Of a stretch of 64,000 nt of DNA, positions 25,550-38,300 are shown in pieces. The position numbers and the translations under genes were made by a program. The notes under the pieces were generated by a model, which was given only the letters and a program-made list of their open reading frames with translations, had not been told where the DNA came from and made no database searches. The stretch is from positions 4,409,037-4,473,036 of the forward strand of contig LR746272.1 of NCBI GenBank assembly GCA_902729315.2. Reading direction: 5' to 3'. Positions within the stretch are counted from its first letter, which is position 1. Each line of letters begins with the position of its first letter. The stretch comes from Spirodela intermedia. Taxonomy: Eukaryota > Streptophyta > Magnoliopsida > Alismatales > Araceae.

Positions 25550-26250
25550 TTGCACCCACCCCCTCCGGATTCTCCGTTGATTACTCCACCAACAGTGCCC
25601 CCAGATCCATCAACACCCCTACTCAGGAACCAACTCCTAGAGAGGCATGATACAACGAAACCCTAACGTCTGGAGCTGAAACAATCTGAATCACCTAGCC
25701 CTCCCCACGCTACCCCGCAGCCCGCCCCAAATCTGGCACCGATTCCAGCAAACGCCAGACGAATTTACCGACAGGAGAAAAATACAGAGAAGATCCCGGC
25801 ACAATCAAATCTCGTACGGAGGAAGAAAAAAAAGAAAAACGCCGCCACCTACACCGCCTCCTCTTCTGCTGGCTCTCTTTTCTCCGCCCTCTCTTTCTCT
25901 AGAAACCCTCCCCACTCCCGTATTGCACTCTGAGATAGCTTTTTGTTGTCTTTCTGGACGATCTCCGAAGGGAGAGAGAGGGAGAGAAACTAGCGCCTAG
26001 AGAGAGAAACAGGGTGGGATTGCAGGCGGAGGAGAGAGAGTGGGGTATGCTATCGTACGCCGGTCGCGGGTAAGCTCCCCGCTGCCCGCTGCCCGCGGTC
26101 AAATCCTACCCAGAGACAATAAAAATGATAAGAAAAAACGGGCATGACCTAACGCCGGGTCCCGGCCTCCTCGGTCATCCATTTCCGGGCCCACAAAACC
26201 TCATATAGTCAACGGTCAGCATTTGCTGCCGGGGGGAGCCACCCCGCGTC
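25550..26250 (-). promoter_or_regulatory. Leader and upstream region of the SERK gene
   Basis: The 550 bases before the SERK ATG are rich in CT/GA (minus strand reads (CT)n and CTCTCTTT runs at about 25870-26040), as in other plant leaders. No other gene is supported. The exact transcription start is not visible. Confidence 0.45.
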
Positions 26251-26814
26251 CCGCTTTGCCCCCTCTTCAGTCAATCAACGGGTGCTCCCAGTCCAGCCGA
26301 TCTGCTCCTCCGCCGCTATCACTGTCCAATTACTTCGTCAGGGCACCCATTGAACGCCGGTCGCCCAGCGGTGACATCACCGTTGTTGGGGGGCCGATAC
26401 CGACGACTATGTTGGGGAACATTGACTAAGGGGTGGGCCCCTCAGCTCGAGATCAGCCCGTCGGACATTCCGTAGTGGCGCCGGAAAGACCCCGACCTTT
26501 TTGCGCCACCCGCTACACGCGTGGGGGTGGGGGTGGAAAGACCCACTCCAGAGCCGGCCACGTGTCACATATGGGGCCCACAACCTCCTGTCTTCTGCCG
26601 AGCCGCAACGGGCTGTCCTGCTGGGTGTGATTATATCGCAAACGGCGGTCCCAGCGGAGTGGGATTTTGACCAGAGCCAGTTGGTCAAAGGGAGTGCATT
26701 TTAAGAAACTCTCAGAGATCGTCTGCTAACCTGCACGCATGCATCATAAAGAAACCAAGCTGCGCATTTTAAGTCTGGAAGTATCGACTGCCCCTCTCTC
26801 TCTGACACATATTT

Positions 26815-26846
<32 letters not shown>

Positions 26847-27094
26847 TCTCTCTCTGGACCGCGATCAACGGGTAGCGTGGACTTTCGAAGAGGAAACTCG
26901 CTCGGTCACGATGGAGATCGCCAATTAAGTCACCGGGTTGACGATTTTAATCCATCGGAGACGATGAGACTCCTCTGAGTCGGCTTCCGACCGATCCAAC
27001 CCGGTTCTAAACTAAAGACATCGTATATCCGTCTATTGGGCCAGTCCGATTCCACCCGGCCCGACGGCGAGCTAGGGGAGACAGACAGACAGAA

Positions 27095-27133
<39 letters not shown>

Positions 27134-27229
27134 GGGCCCAAACTTCTACAACGCCGCTATTGGCCCGAACAGTGTAACTGGAAAAAACAGAGGGGTTTTC
27201 AGTAATTTTCAATCAGATTACCCATTCAC

Positions 27230-28060
27230 CCAGTGATGATGCAGTTCTTCAGTCATATTTACACTGAAGTTTGGAAAAAAAAACAAACGTTCAATAAAAG
27301 TATCAAAACCCTAAGCACCTAGTTTCCTTATTAAGCTGCAGGTCACTCCCTCCACTTACAAGAGGCAATCATTGTTCATCAATGGTCACCATGACTCAGT
27401 GTTATTAAGCGACCATGAATCCAAGGCTTCCCTTCTCCAATCATTGTTCATCACCATGAATCCCTCCTGAATCTGCCCAAACCTCAGAAAAAAATCCGTA
27501 TACGACGAAAAGTATCAAAATTATAAGCACCCATATCTACCCAACTGAGATGCAGTTCATAACAATGAACTGTTCTCTAAATCAGTGTTCATCACCGTTA
27601 ATATCTCTTTAATCTGCCCAAACTCAGACAAAAACCTGTACACGATGAAAAGTATCAAAATCCATCTACCCAATGGAGATGCAGTTCATTGTGACCATTG
27701 GGTAGATGGATTTTGATACTTAAAGAAACCTGTAAATAATGAAAAATATTAAAAGCCTAAGCGCCCATCTACCCAATCGAGCTGTAGTTCATTGCATCCA
27801 TTTTGAGCAGATAATGGCAACTGCTCTCTAATCAGTGTTCATCACCACGATTACGTTTTAAGTCTGCCCATACTCCTTGGCACCCATCAACCCGATTGAG
27901 ATGCAGTTCACTGCCTCCATTTAATAAGAGAGCACAGCTTCTGTTCTCTAATCATTGTTCATCGCCATGATCAAATGCTTTGAATCCAGCCAAAATTTGA
28001 AAGTAAAGCTGTTTACGATGAAAAACATTTGAATCGCAAGTAGGCATTTGCCAAATGATG
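27230..28060. repeat. Degenerate tandem repeat, about five copies of 110-150 bases
   Basis: The words GATGCAGTTCATTG, ATCATTGTTCATCACCATGA, AATCTGCCCAAACTC and ACGATGAAAAGTATCAAAA recur in the same order. Examples of the first are at about 27238, 27551, 27678, 27781 and 27899; of the second at about 27370, 27439, 27579, 27832 and 27951. Copies differ by substitutions and indels, so the array is old. Confidence 0.7.
27650..27721. repeat. Perfect 27-bp inverted repeat with an 18-base loop
   Basis: The left arm is 27650-27676 (starting AAGTATCAAAATCCATCTAC) and the right arm 27695-27721, its exact reverse complement. The loop is 27677-27694 and is itself the GATGCAGTTCATTG word of the surrounding tandem repeat. 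It would form a strong hairpin in RNA or single-stranded DNA. Confidence 0.9.
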
Positions 28061-29212
28061 ATGGGGTTCACATCTTCAAGTTGGAGGAACCGAGTCACTG
28101 TCATCAGACTCAATCTGCCGAAAAAGCTGTGAATGATAATAATTGCATGAGTTATTTCCTTCTTCACGTTCATGCGCATGAGAATGATTCCCATCATTTT
28201 ATCTTTGGCCAGAATCTCATAATATGGATCTTCTAAGAGTAAAAGAAGACTGGGAGATTATGAATCCAGGGGAAAGATACGTCTTCAAGGAGAAAATGGA
28301 GCAATCCGAATTCAATACAGAAATAACAGCATAGATTACGGAAATTGGTACTATCTAGCAGATATGCACGTTCAGATTTCGGCATTCTCAAAACCATTGC
28401 AAGCAAACTCAGGAAAAAAAAACCTCTTCAGATGCAGGAACGATAAAATAGTAGAGATGAGCGAAGTCTGTGACAACTGACTATCCCAAAGGGGATAACT
28501 GATGATCCCAAAGAGAATGAAGAACTGCTTTCAAAAAGTGGGAGAAATGGCGGTGGATGATCATAAAATGTGCATGATCCAGAGGGAAGAAATAAGCAAT
28601 GGTGATTGGTGTTCCACAGCATCGCCCAATGCAAATTCAACAACGAAAATCATTGATGATTTTCGAAAACGCAGCGTTCTCTATGAAAAAATGTGTCATT
28701 TAAAGGCAAAAGCCCATCCAGAATTAGTGTACTACAGAAGTAATCGATGAAAAATCACAAAGGCATTCATCAGAGATTGAAGATGATAAGCATCGAGAGA
28801 AAGCATAGATGACCGTCCGCTTATACCTTTGCAGTGGATCTGAAACTCTCTGCATTGGATGCATGCACTGGCTTCTAAAGTTGTGCCAGGTCACCATTGC
28901 GGACGATATCATTAGCATCTTTCCAATTATCAGCGAACAACGATGAACCATATCTTAATAGAATGCCCAAACAGAAGCAAGAGAGGGTGAAACCTGCCTT
29001 AATGAGATCGTGACGGATGAGTAACCTAAAACGGGATAACAGCTTGGGAACGAAAAATAATTATCACGTGTATAGAGGAAATCTGGATTTAGATGGACAA
29101 AAAGCAGATAAAAATCTGTTCGATGCTCAGGACTAATCTGATATTAAAGATACGAAGTTCACTCTTATCCTTACAACAAATAAAAAAAGCTTCATTCGCT
29201 GAGTGAGACAGA

Positions 29213-29659
29213 TCAGGCAGTGAGGACAACGGCACCCCCGGCCTCCTTAATCTTCTTCTCGGCGTTCTTCGAGATCAGCTTGGCCTTGACAACAATCGGC
29301 TGCGACGGAGGGAGTGCTCCCTTGCCGAGGACCTTGAAGTATCCAAACTGCGTGACGTCAATGAGCGGGGCGGCAGATCCGTCGGCCTTGGCCTTGGCCT
29401 TCACGTCCTCGGGAACTAGAGACCAGAGGCGCTCGACGTTCACCGTGGGGCAGAAGAACTTGTTCCGCAGCTTGTGGAAGTAGCGCATGCCGACCTTGCC
29501 GAAATACCCCGGGTGGTACTTGTCGAAGAGGATTCGGTGGTGGTGCAAACCTCCAGCGTTACCTCTCCCTCCGGGGTGCTTTCGATGCTTACCGACCCGG
29601 CCATGGCCGGCGCTCACATGCCCCCTCTTCTTCCTGTTCTTCCTGAGACGGGTCGTCAT
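29213..29659 (-). CDS. RPL27A: 60S ribosomal protein L27a (uL15), cytosolic
   Basis: A single intronless frame of 148 aa. It starts [20 protein letters not shown] and contains [37 protein letters not shown] and [18 protein letters not shown]. This is the complete plant L27a/uL15 sequence type, a basic rRNA-binding protein of the large subunit. Lengths of plant L27a proteins are 145-148 aa. The ATG is the first in frame and is followed by the [15 protein letters not shown] block that is invariant in eukaryotes. Confidence 0.97.
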   Translation of the reverse strand: MTTRLRKNRKKRGHVSAGHGRVGKHRKHPGGRGNAGGLHHHRILFDKYHPGYFGKVGMRYFHKLRNKFFCPTVNVERLWSLVPEDVKAKAKADGSAAPLIDVTQFGYFKVLGKGALPPSQPIVVKAKLISKNAEKKIKEAGGAVVLTA

Positions 29660-29800
29660 CTCCGCCGCCCCCTCTGCTTCGCCTGAACTATGCTGACAGC
29701 TGCCGGAGGAGCCATCGTATATATAGTAGGCAGGCGGCTAGGGTTTTGCGGCTCCCCCCACTCGGCCTCTCCTGAAAATGGGCCATCCCTATAGTGAGAA
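29660..29800 (-). promoter_or_regulatory. RPL27A core promoter with TATA, telo-box and site II element
   Basis: Read on the minus strand toward the gene: GGCCCA (complement of 29779-29784), then the telo-box AAACCCTA (29746-29739), then TATATATA (29725-29718) about 60 bases before the start codon. Telo-box plus TGGGCC/GGCCCA is the standard pair in plant ribosomal protein promoters and is known to coordinate their expression with growth. More GGCCCA/TGGGCC copies lie at about 29821 and 29872. Confidence 0.75.
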
Positions 29801-30830
29801 AATATAATAAGTCCAATAAAGGCCCAAAGCATCCTGCTTGCACGTAATTAGACCAGGGAAAGTTGGACCGGCCCAATAAAATCCCCCACCTACGATTGTC
29901 AATTTCACCTGCACTGTTGAGATCCACATGACAAGGGGCGTCAAGAATCTCGTATACTGAGGCACCTCAGCCCGGGCAATTTTCCAGTGGGTTGCCCAAT
30001 ATTTATATATATATATACCAGTATAAGAAAGGAATAATATTTTTTCTCGTGATATAAATCTAATTTAATTTTTATATTATCTGGGTGATTTAATTTAATA
30101 AACCCCATTGTTCAGAAAAGCACACTTTGGGGGAGTAAACTAGTAGTCATAGAAATAACCCACTTTCTTAGCTTGTATGTGGTCACAAAAGGCACCAAAG
30201 CTCTCCTCTCTAGAAGCATTATATTATTCCAAAATTATTTTGAAATTATATAAATGTTTAGTGCCTTTAGCTCTTGTTGACAACAGGGGTGTGGTGGAGT
30301 CTAGCCATGGGTGGAGGGAGCTCCATGGGGAGCTGGTATAGGGATTGATGCACTTTTGCTAAGATTTTGATCACATTGTGAAGGATTTTCTCACTGTGTT
30401 GGGTCTTCCAAGCAAATTTCTTCTGGGCAATCATTTTTTTGCTTCATTTTCTTATTTGTTCTTTCCTACATGTCGTGAATACTAATGTATATGGATTTTT
30501 GAGAGGTAAAGGGGTTTGTTTGTGTGGATTAACAATTTTTCTATTATCTATTTGCTTGAAGAATTAAAAAAATGTTTTTATTTGACAAGATGACCACATT
30601 AGTTGAGATTGACGTTGGCACTACTAGTGACTACATTTCAATAGTTGATGATGAGCTAGTTTCTATCTTTGTAAATTCTCTCAAATTTAGGAGTGTGCTC
30701 TTATTTGGATTTATACTTTGGATATATTGACAAGTAGTAGCATGTGTAATTGGTCTACAATGTATTAGAATTTTGATTGCACTCTCTATTAGCTTATATT
30801 TATGCCTATTCTAATTAACTACTTGTCTAG
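29801..30830. other. AT-rich intergenic sequence
   Basis: No gene or recognisable repeat was found. It ends at the left target duplication of the first solo LTR (TCTAG, 30826-30830). The same unique sequence resumes after that LTR at 32465, so 29801-30830 and 32465-about 32800 were once contiguous. Confidence 0.6.
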
Positions 30831-32459
30831 TGATAAGTCTTCATTATCATGAGTTAATAATTAGTAAATAATATAGTTTTAGCCTTAACTCATGATAAAT
30901 AGACTTATATTTGTGTTAAAGTATGATTTGTGATTTTCAATTGACTAACGTGAATTTTTAGGTAATTATATAATTTTATATAATTTTTATAGTCTTACTT
31001 TTGAGATAAATAAATAACTAAAAATAAAAATAAAAATATTATAAAATAGGGGGACCCACCAGCCAACCGGGCCCGCAAGTGGGTTAGAAGCGCAGTCGGG
31101 GAGTAGCCGCGAGCAAGGGCTCGAGCGGCTTGGCTTGGACTAATAGGGGCACGTGTGCACCACTCCCTTTCTATGTCACCAGTGGCCAACTAGCTGTGGG
31201 GCAAGGAGTGGTCGTACACGTAAGAGTAGTGACTTTGCTTACAAAGCTAACATTACTATATATTCGCCTGAAAAATCGGCACACAACCGATGTGGGACTA
31301 AACTTGTGTCACACCTTCCTTAGAGGTGGGCGACCAGTGAAACTTCGAATCCTCCTAAAGTCAAAATTCATATAGTTTTATCTAATTATCGCAGCTTTCC
31401 TACAGATCGCTGGTGAAGGATTAAGCAACGAGAATCATTAGATCATCGGCAAAAATCTCGTCAATGCGATTCGCGAAGCATTACTACTAAAATTGTTGAA
31501 TGATTCGCAATAAAAGGATTGCAATCCATCGAGTAAATCATCTTGATTGATCGACGAACAAGCCATCGTCGGGAAGAGGACAATCCACCGGGAGACAAGT
31601 CGCCACCTCCTGAGAGCATACTAGATGCGATGAAGAGCCTCCTCTTACTGCGCGGACCTGAGGATGAAGCTCCCTAACACATGTACCACCTCCATCCAGC
31701 TCCTCTCTATCGGGTGACAGCCGCCGGAGAGCTGCAAAGTCACTGTTTTTCTGCTCTACCGGGTGACAGCTGCTGGAGATGACTCAACGACCCATTTCAT
31801 TAATCTTTAGACTTCACGAGAAGATCTAGAGATTGTCTATGTCGTCTTTGTCTAAGGAGAGACTTCAAGGCCGTGGACACTACACGACAATCCTCTCGAA
31901 CACTTAAGATTCCGATGTATTGCCGACGCATCACTACCGCGATGTTGAAACTCTGTTTTCCTACTTTCAAATTACTTTACGCTTCATTTAGTGATAATTT
32001 TTATATTTTTAATTTACCACAATATACTTTGTTCTATTACGATTCTTCCGGTTTTTACAGATCTTAATTTGATTAATTAAATCATCTATAATCACTTACG
32101 TAAGAATCGCTAAGCGGAACTCTATTTCTGCCCAATTCGTGTTCGCCAGGCACTGACGTCATCTTGATGTTTGCACCCTTATTTCCTTTTTTCGTGAATT
32201 TTAAATATATTTCCTTTTTAATTCTTAGTATAAAATTCATAGAAAATCGTATTCTTTGAGAAAAATTCTGAATAATTACTAGATATTATATTAGATCCCT
32301 ATGACCGACCTAGAAAATTACTATTATTTTTGAAAGTTTTATTGAATTATAATTGATATATTTATTTAGACATACTTCTAAATATCTGAAAATTCATATT
32401 TTCTAGTTTTATAAATTTTATATTTGCATGATTTAATATACAACGACTAAGTCACGTCA
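30831..32459 (+). mobile_element. Solo LTR of family A (S1) with perfect target duplication
   Basis: It begins TGATAAGTCTTCATTATCAT and ends GAGTCACGTCA-type (here AAGTCACGTCA), 1,629 bases, TG...CA bounded. The 5 bases before (TCTAG, 30826-30830) are repeated directly after (32460-32464). No internal sequence is present, so this is a solo LTR left by recombination between the two LTRs of a former element. It carries one copy of the 144-base segment that is multiplied in the full-length element. Confidence 0.93.
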
Positions 32460-32804
32460 TCTAGGTTATTTAGTTTTTACATTATTCTATTCATCCAAAG
32501 TAGCTAATTTCAAGATAAGTACCTTTGTTTTACAAATAGGCTTATAGAATTATGAATTTGTTTAGATTATTAGCTTTTAGTCTGAGAGTATAATTTATTA
32601 TTCTATCTAAAAATGATTGAAATTCCCAATGTAATCATAATCCATCATTTGATATTATCTCTCTCTCTCTCTTTCTCATGAAAGAGACATATGGGGGGAG
32701 AGTGAGAGAGAAATGGAGACGATAAAATGATAAAAGAGAGGAAGAGGGATTGGTGGAGAGTTCTAGTAGCAAAACAAGATGGGTACCACATATAGGAAGA
32801 TTGG

Positions 32805-33507
32805 GCATTGGGGAGCACCACCGCCTGTGTGCCCTAAGGCCGCCACGTGGCTTGCTGCACGTGCCCACTAGTGCACCCTTCAGCCCACCATCAAGCCCAC
32901 GCCTGCTAGCATGCCCTTCGGTCCACTAGCGGGCCCACACTTGCACCGTCCATGCCATGCCTTACGACGACAGCTACTGTGACTCTCAACTAGGATCGAC
33001 TGTCAACGCTGAGCATTGCTCTTCACCAGACGTCTATGCCTTCATTGAATCTCTGCTCCATCATGACCCACTGGGCTATGCAACCCCAAAGGTTAGCCCC
33101 GTACCCCTTCTTACTTAAGTTTAATTACCTTTCGAAGGGTTTTCTCGACACATCTCCATCGCCATCAGGAGGACATAGACCGGATAGGATGGTTATCAGA
33201 TTGTGACCTCTGATGCTACACCAGATTCATCACCGTTCGTGAGTTGCAGCCCTAGGCTACCTCACGACGATCGTTCCGCCATCTACTCAGACGTGGACCG
33301 AGAGGGCCTCACACTTACCATCGTCGAGTGTTTCTTGGGGTTGCTCTAGGTTGATCCTGCATATTGGTATGCCTGCTTGTACTTAGGTTACGTGGTTAGA
33401 CCTAAAGTCTAGGGTCCATACATTCTAATCGGATTAGTTCGACTACCCCATCTTGAGTAGTGAGTTTCATTGATTAGGTACAAGGGTTCTTGCCCCGTCC
33501 TGCATCA
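32805..33507 (+). mobile_element. Truncated LTR of family B (chromovirus), 3' part
   Basis: The sequence from about GTGTGCCCTAAGGC matches the second half of the family B LTR at 45345-45989, including CCTTCGGTCCACTAG, CATCGTCGAGTGTTTCTTGG and the end CGTCCTGCATCA at 33507. The first 1.2 kb of the LTR and the internal region are absent. A (CT)n/GA-rich stretch precedes it. Confidence 0.8.
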
Positions 33508-33514
33508 AGTATAT

Positions 33515-34040
33515 TATATGCAATGAATAATCTCCTCTTACTATGCAAACCTGATGATGAAGCTCCCAAAGATGTGCCATGGCTCTATCTAATTCATCTT
33601 TGTCAAATGATAGTTGCTGAAGATCCGTAGACTCACTATTTTTTCACTATGTTCAGTGACAATTGTTGGAGATGATTCATCAACCTACTTCATTGATTTT
33701 TAGATTTTGCAAGAAGATCTAGAGATTGCTCACATCATCTATGTCTAAATAAAACCTTTGAGGCTATAAATATTATATAATAATCCTCTTGAACAAAGAA
33801 TTTCGATGATCACTATTGTGAGACTGAAACTCTACCTTTCTTACTTTCGACTTAATTTTTACTTAATTTAGTGATATCTTAAGTGATTTCAAATTTCAAA
33901 ACTCTTCTTCATTAAATTACAATTCTTATAAATTTTATATAACTTAGTTTGATTAATAAAATCTTCTATAATCACTTACATAAGAATTACCAAACATAAT
34001 TCTATTTTTGCCTAATTTGCATTCATTGGGTCATAATTAC
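33515..34040 (+). mobile_element. Old, heavily mutated LTR fragment of family A
   Basis: This aligns by eye with 31600-32130 of the solo LTR: CTCCTCTTACT.TGC..ACCTGATGATGAAGCTCCC, then the two GTGACA..TGCTGGAGATGA blocks, AGAAGATCTAGAGATTGC, CACATCATC and TTACTTAATTTAGTGA. Most differences are C-to-T or G-to-A relative to younger copies. Both ends are missing. Confidence 0.75.
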
Positions 34041-35372
34041 TCTAAAACATTACAATTAAAGAGTGTCAAAAATAAAATTTATGATGTTTAGATGTCTTCC
34101 TAATGATACTAATGAGTATAGTTTAAGGAATATCCAAGTTAAACCACTAGGAGTTGTCCAAACTAAGGTGAGATTTAACTTCTAATCAACATTTCTTTTT
34201 GGGAGAAGGGATTTTTGCTAAAGAACTATAGCTTTAGTTTATATTCGGCATATCTTTTGAAATATTTATGATGTGGGACTAAATTTTTTCATCTATTTCA
34301 ACACAGCCATCAGAAGCGTGGTGCGATCTAGGGATATGCAAAGAGCCACATCATCCAGTTAGCCTGATCCTATGGCTAGTGAACCGCCACAATACCAAAT
34401 GCGTAAAGTGATCCATTGATGGTTCACAAATCTAATGCTGCTCAGCATGCACATGGCCTTAAAGGCTGATCCAACGACTATGGAGGCACCACGATATTGG
34501 AACTTAAGTTCCCAATTAGTAGCGGTTCGTAGCGGGTTGATCCTACTTCACTTCAAGTGCCACGTGACAAAGCTCATTTGATCTAGTGGCTTGCGAAGTG
34601 CCACAATACTAGGAATTTAAGTTCTCACACATCTCACTATTAGGGACATAAAGATAATAATCAATTATTATTTAGTAAAATAGATATTATTAATTATCTT
34701 TAAAATCCCGACAATAGTCGTGAATACGACAATCCATTCTTCCCTCCTTTTGCGCGATCGATGTCTTTGGCAATCAACAAGCTTCTTCCTTCCTTCCTTG
34801 ATTGCACTCAAGGCCTCTAACAAGTGGTCAACTTTTCCCTTCTCCCCCTAGACGATGGTGATAGTGTGGTCGACCCCTCTTTCGGTGGATCTCTCCACCA
34901 AGCAGCACAATGCTTCTGAATGATACTTCTACAACTTTCGGTGTGGTGTGGCACATCTAAACAAAATTAAGCCACTACAGTGTCTCCAATTGCCCAAGAG
35001 GCAGATTAAATTTAGGCAACAATTTATTTCCTATTTTCAGCATCTACTTACCCACTTTTGTTATTTATTTACATTTTATGACAAGTTATTTCCATTTCAT
35101 GCATGTTTCGATTGAAATGAGTAGAACTAAATCAAAACTTGATGAATGATCTTTGTTCTTCTTTTGAATCCTCCAAAACTCATGAGATCAAGCTAAGATT
35201 ATTTTCAACTTGATTTATATTGATTTTTATAGTCAAATCTTGACGTATTCACATTCTAACATTTTGTAAATAAGGAGTATTTTTTCTATTTTTGAACGCG
35301 AAATCACTAAGATTAAAGGTTGATTAATGAGTGCTCAATAGTTAAAATAAGCTGAAGACATTCACGACTGAC
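34041..35372. other. Unassigned repetitive-looking sequence
   Basis: No gene is supported. Local near-repeats occur (for example GTGCCACAATACTAGGAATT against GGCACCACGATATTGGAACT near 34,470-34,620), suggesting a degraded element that I do not recognise. It ends at the partial family A LTR starting at 35373. Confidence 0.4.
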
Positions 35373-38300
35373 TGATAAGTCTTCATTATGATGAGTTAAT
35401 AATTAGTAAATAATATAGTTTTAGTCTTAACTCATGATAAATAGACTTATATTTGTGTTAAAATATGAAAAGTGATTTTCAATTGATTAACGTAGTTTGT
35501 GGGTAATTATGTAATTTTATACGAATTTATATGATTTTTACAGTCTTACTTTTGAGATAAATAAAGAAAAATAAAAAAAATAAAAAAATAACAATCTAAG
35601 AATTTTTCAAATAAATCTAAATTTTTTTCAAATGCTCCCTAATTTTCATAGATTGCCTTTAGAGGAACTTCATCAACACTTAGAAAAATTTCATATAGTT
35701 TGTGATTTAGTTAATTTTCCTCAAGTTACACTAGAAACTATTAAGATGAAATTATTTCTTGATACACTTAGAGACAAGGCTAGTCATTGGCTATCCATAT
35801 TAAATAGAGAATGAACTAGTTGAAAAGACATAGAACATGCTTTTCTTTGAAAATTTTTATCCCTTAGGAAAAACTCAAAATATGAGAAAATATATATGGA
35901 GTTTTTCTCAAAGACCAAGAGAAACTTTGCATGAGACATGAGAAAAATTCAAAGATTTACTTAGAATGTGTCCTCATCATGCTATACCCAAGTGACAGCT
36001 CAATAGAATTTTTTGTGATGAATTATTAAAACAACATAGAAATATGGTTGATTCTATATGTAGAGGAGCTTTTATGGAGAAAACCTTTGATGAGATTTAC
36101 AGTCTTTATGAGAATTTAAGTGAAAATTTTAGAAATCGAACCTCTTTTAAATTCTATGATAGAAATAAGAAGAGAGAAATTTATGAATTACATCATGATG
36201 ATGATTCTAATTTAAGAAATGAGGTTAATCATATTAATCAAATATTAGAAAAACTTGATTTACTTATGAGAATATTAGAAATACTCCTAACCTTCAATTA
36301 AATACATATAGTGCTTGTCCTATGTAGGGTGAAAATGATCATTTCGAATTTCAATATCATCTTAGGTAAAGACAAGTGTAGGTACCCCACGATTTTAGTA
36401 AAAATAGGGAATACTTTTCTAATTCTTATAATCCTAATTGGGAGAATAATTTTTCGTGGAGAAACCCAAATAGTATTCAAAATCTAGAAGCACTTAGATC
36501 CAATTCAAATTTTGAATTTCGTCCAAAACATGAACATAAATTTTAGAAAAATTAGTCCTCTCAAATCCAATTTGATGCTATGGAAATGATGCAGCAAAAG
36601 AGTTAAATGATGCAACAACCTATGAATCAAATGATATTGCACTAAAAAATATTTATAGAGGCTTTTGAGAATAGGAGAGAAGAGGGACAACCACTTAGTC
36701 AGCCTATAGAAAATTCAAGAAACTATCAAATAATAGGATTTCAGCAAGGAGAGTCTAGCTGGATAAATTTAGGAAAAAAATCACGAAATGAAAATGTTAA
36801 GATAGTGTATACATTGAGTGAGAATATTTTACCTGATCCTTATTTTCAATTATTAGAAGAAATCAATGAGCCATTAGAAGTAAATGAGAATATTAAGACT
36901 GAAAATATAGTAGTAGAAAATTTGAATAAAATTATTTATTGCTCACAATTGATGAATGAATATAGTGAGGATGATGAAGATAAAGAGTCCTTTGATGAAG
37001 AAACAACAATTGATCATAGAAAAATCATCTAAATTTTAGTAGAAGGGATTAAGGACAAAATAAAGAAAAATATATTTTAGGTGAAGAAAAATCAATTGAT
37101 TTAGGAGATGTAGGAGATAAAATTAATAAATCTAACCATAATTTATAGCTATGGATATTGATAGTGAGGATGATGATATATATCATATACCAAAATTAGA
37201 AGATAGCTCTTGGAAAGATGAAGAATTTAATGAGTTGAGAAACGAAAAACTAGAAAAAGAGTTGATTCAACTAATGGGGAGAAACGAAAATAATGGATAT
37301 GAATATAGAGATAACTTTGGAGGAGAAAATTTGAATTTTACTGAATTCATTAGATCTGAGATTAAAGAAGACAATCCTTCCATCCTTCAAAAACCACAGC
37401 CTATTAGAATTACTTCTAAGCTTGAAATATTTCACTCGCAAATTGAACAAATATGTATGGAAGATAAAATAGAGCAGGAGAAGATTATGCAGATAAAAGA
37501 AGACATTAAGAAATGGATGAATGAAAGAATTAGAGATATCAATTTTGAGGAAAAAATTGTAGATTGGATAAGAGCTAATTTAAAAATTATATAGCTTGAT
37601 CACATTTTATGGTCTATGAATAGAAAGTATTTATTAATGAATGAGAGCCTTACAAAAGATAGAAATGAGAAAAGATTCTTTTCAAAATAGAAATATTATT
37701 TTTGAGAAAATTTTGTTAATTTTCATTTTATTTTGGCTGAAAGTATGCCAAAGTGTATATATGAAGTATATGAATTTATGCTAAATTTGAACAAGAATAT
37801 CATGAAACTTACCTTACGATACAAATATATTTTGATGGCCATAGATCATCTTATATGATCTAAGAGCTGTCCAATTGAAGACATTAAATTCAGTGCTATA
37901 TTATTTTTATTTTATTTTGTTTGATTTTTTTAAAGCTCTATTTTTTTTAGAATTTCACAATATTTGTTTTTTCAAAAAAGTGCAGGAGGTGTGTAAGATG
38001 AAGTGAAAAATTAAAAATGAGGTTGAGGTGATGCCTTTTTGAGCTTTATCATTTGTGACAATATTTTTAATGCTTAAATTTACATATATGCATGCTTTAC
38101 TTGAAAATTATATTTTCTGCATATTCTATTTCGATTTTTTTGTGTCATTGAGGATAATGTCATTTTTAAGTTGGGGGTGAAGTATTACTTATTAATTTAT
38201 GTTGTAGGATGATTAAGAACATGTGTTTTTATTTTATTTTTATTTTTTCATGCTCACTTAGAACAACAACTAAAAAAATAAAAATAAAATAAAATTCAGA

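Larger units (their letters stand above)
26251..29212. other. Intergenic region without a supported gene
   Basis: About 26250-26700 is GC-rich, with open frames on several phases but no family resemblance. A (CT)n tract lies at about 26816-26842 and a (GACA)n tract at about 27079-27133. From 27230 to 28060 a degenerate tandem repeat is present (listed separately). From 28060 to 29170 I see unique-looking sequence with only short frames. The last part should hold the 3' untranslated end of RPL27A. Confidence 0.55.

Noticed and set aside
26251-26704. Overlapping 65-93 codon frames in a GC-rich intergenic stretch
   Set aside because: Frames occur on both strands with no family match and no splice or leader structure; probably base composition.
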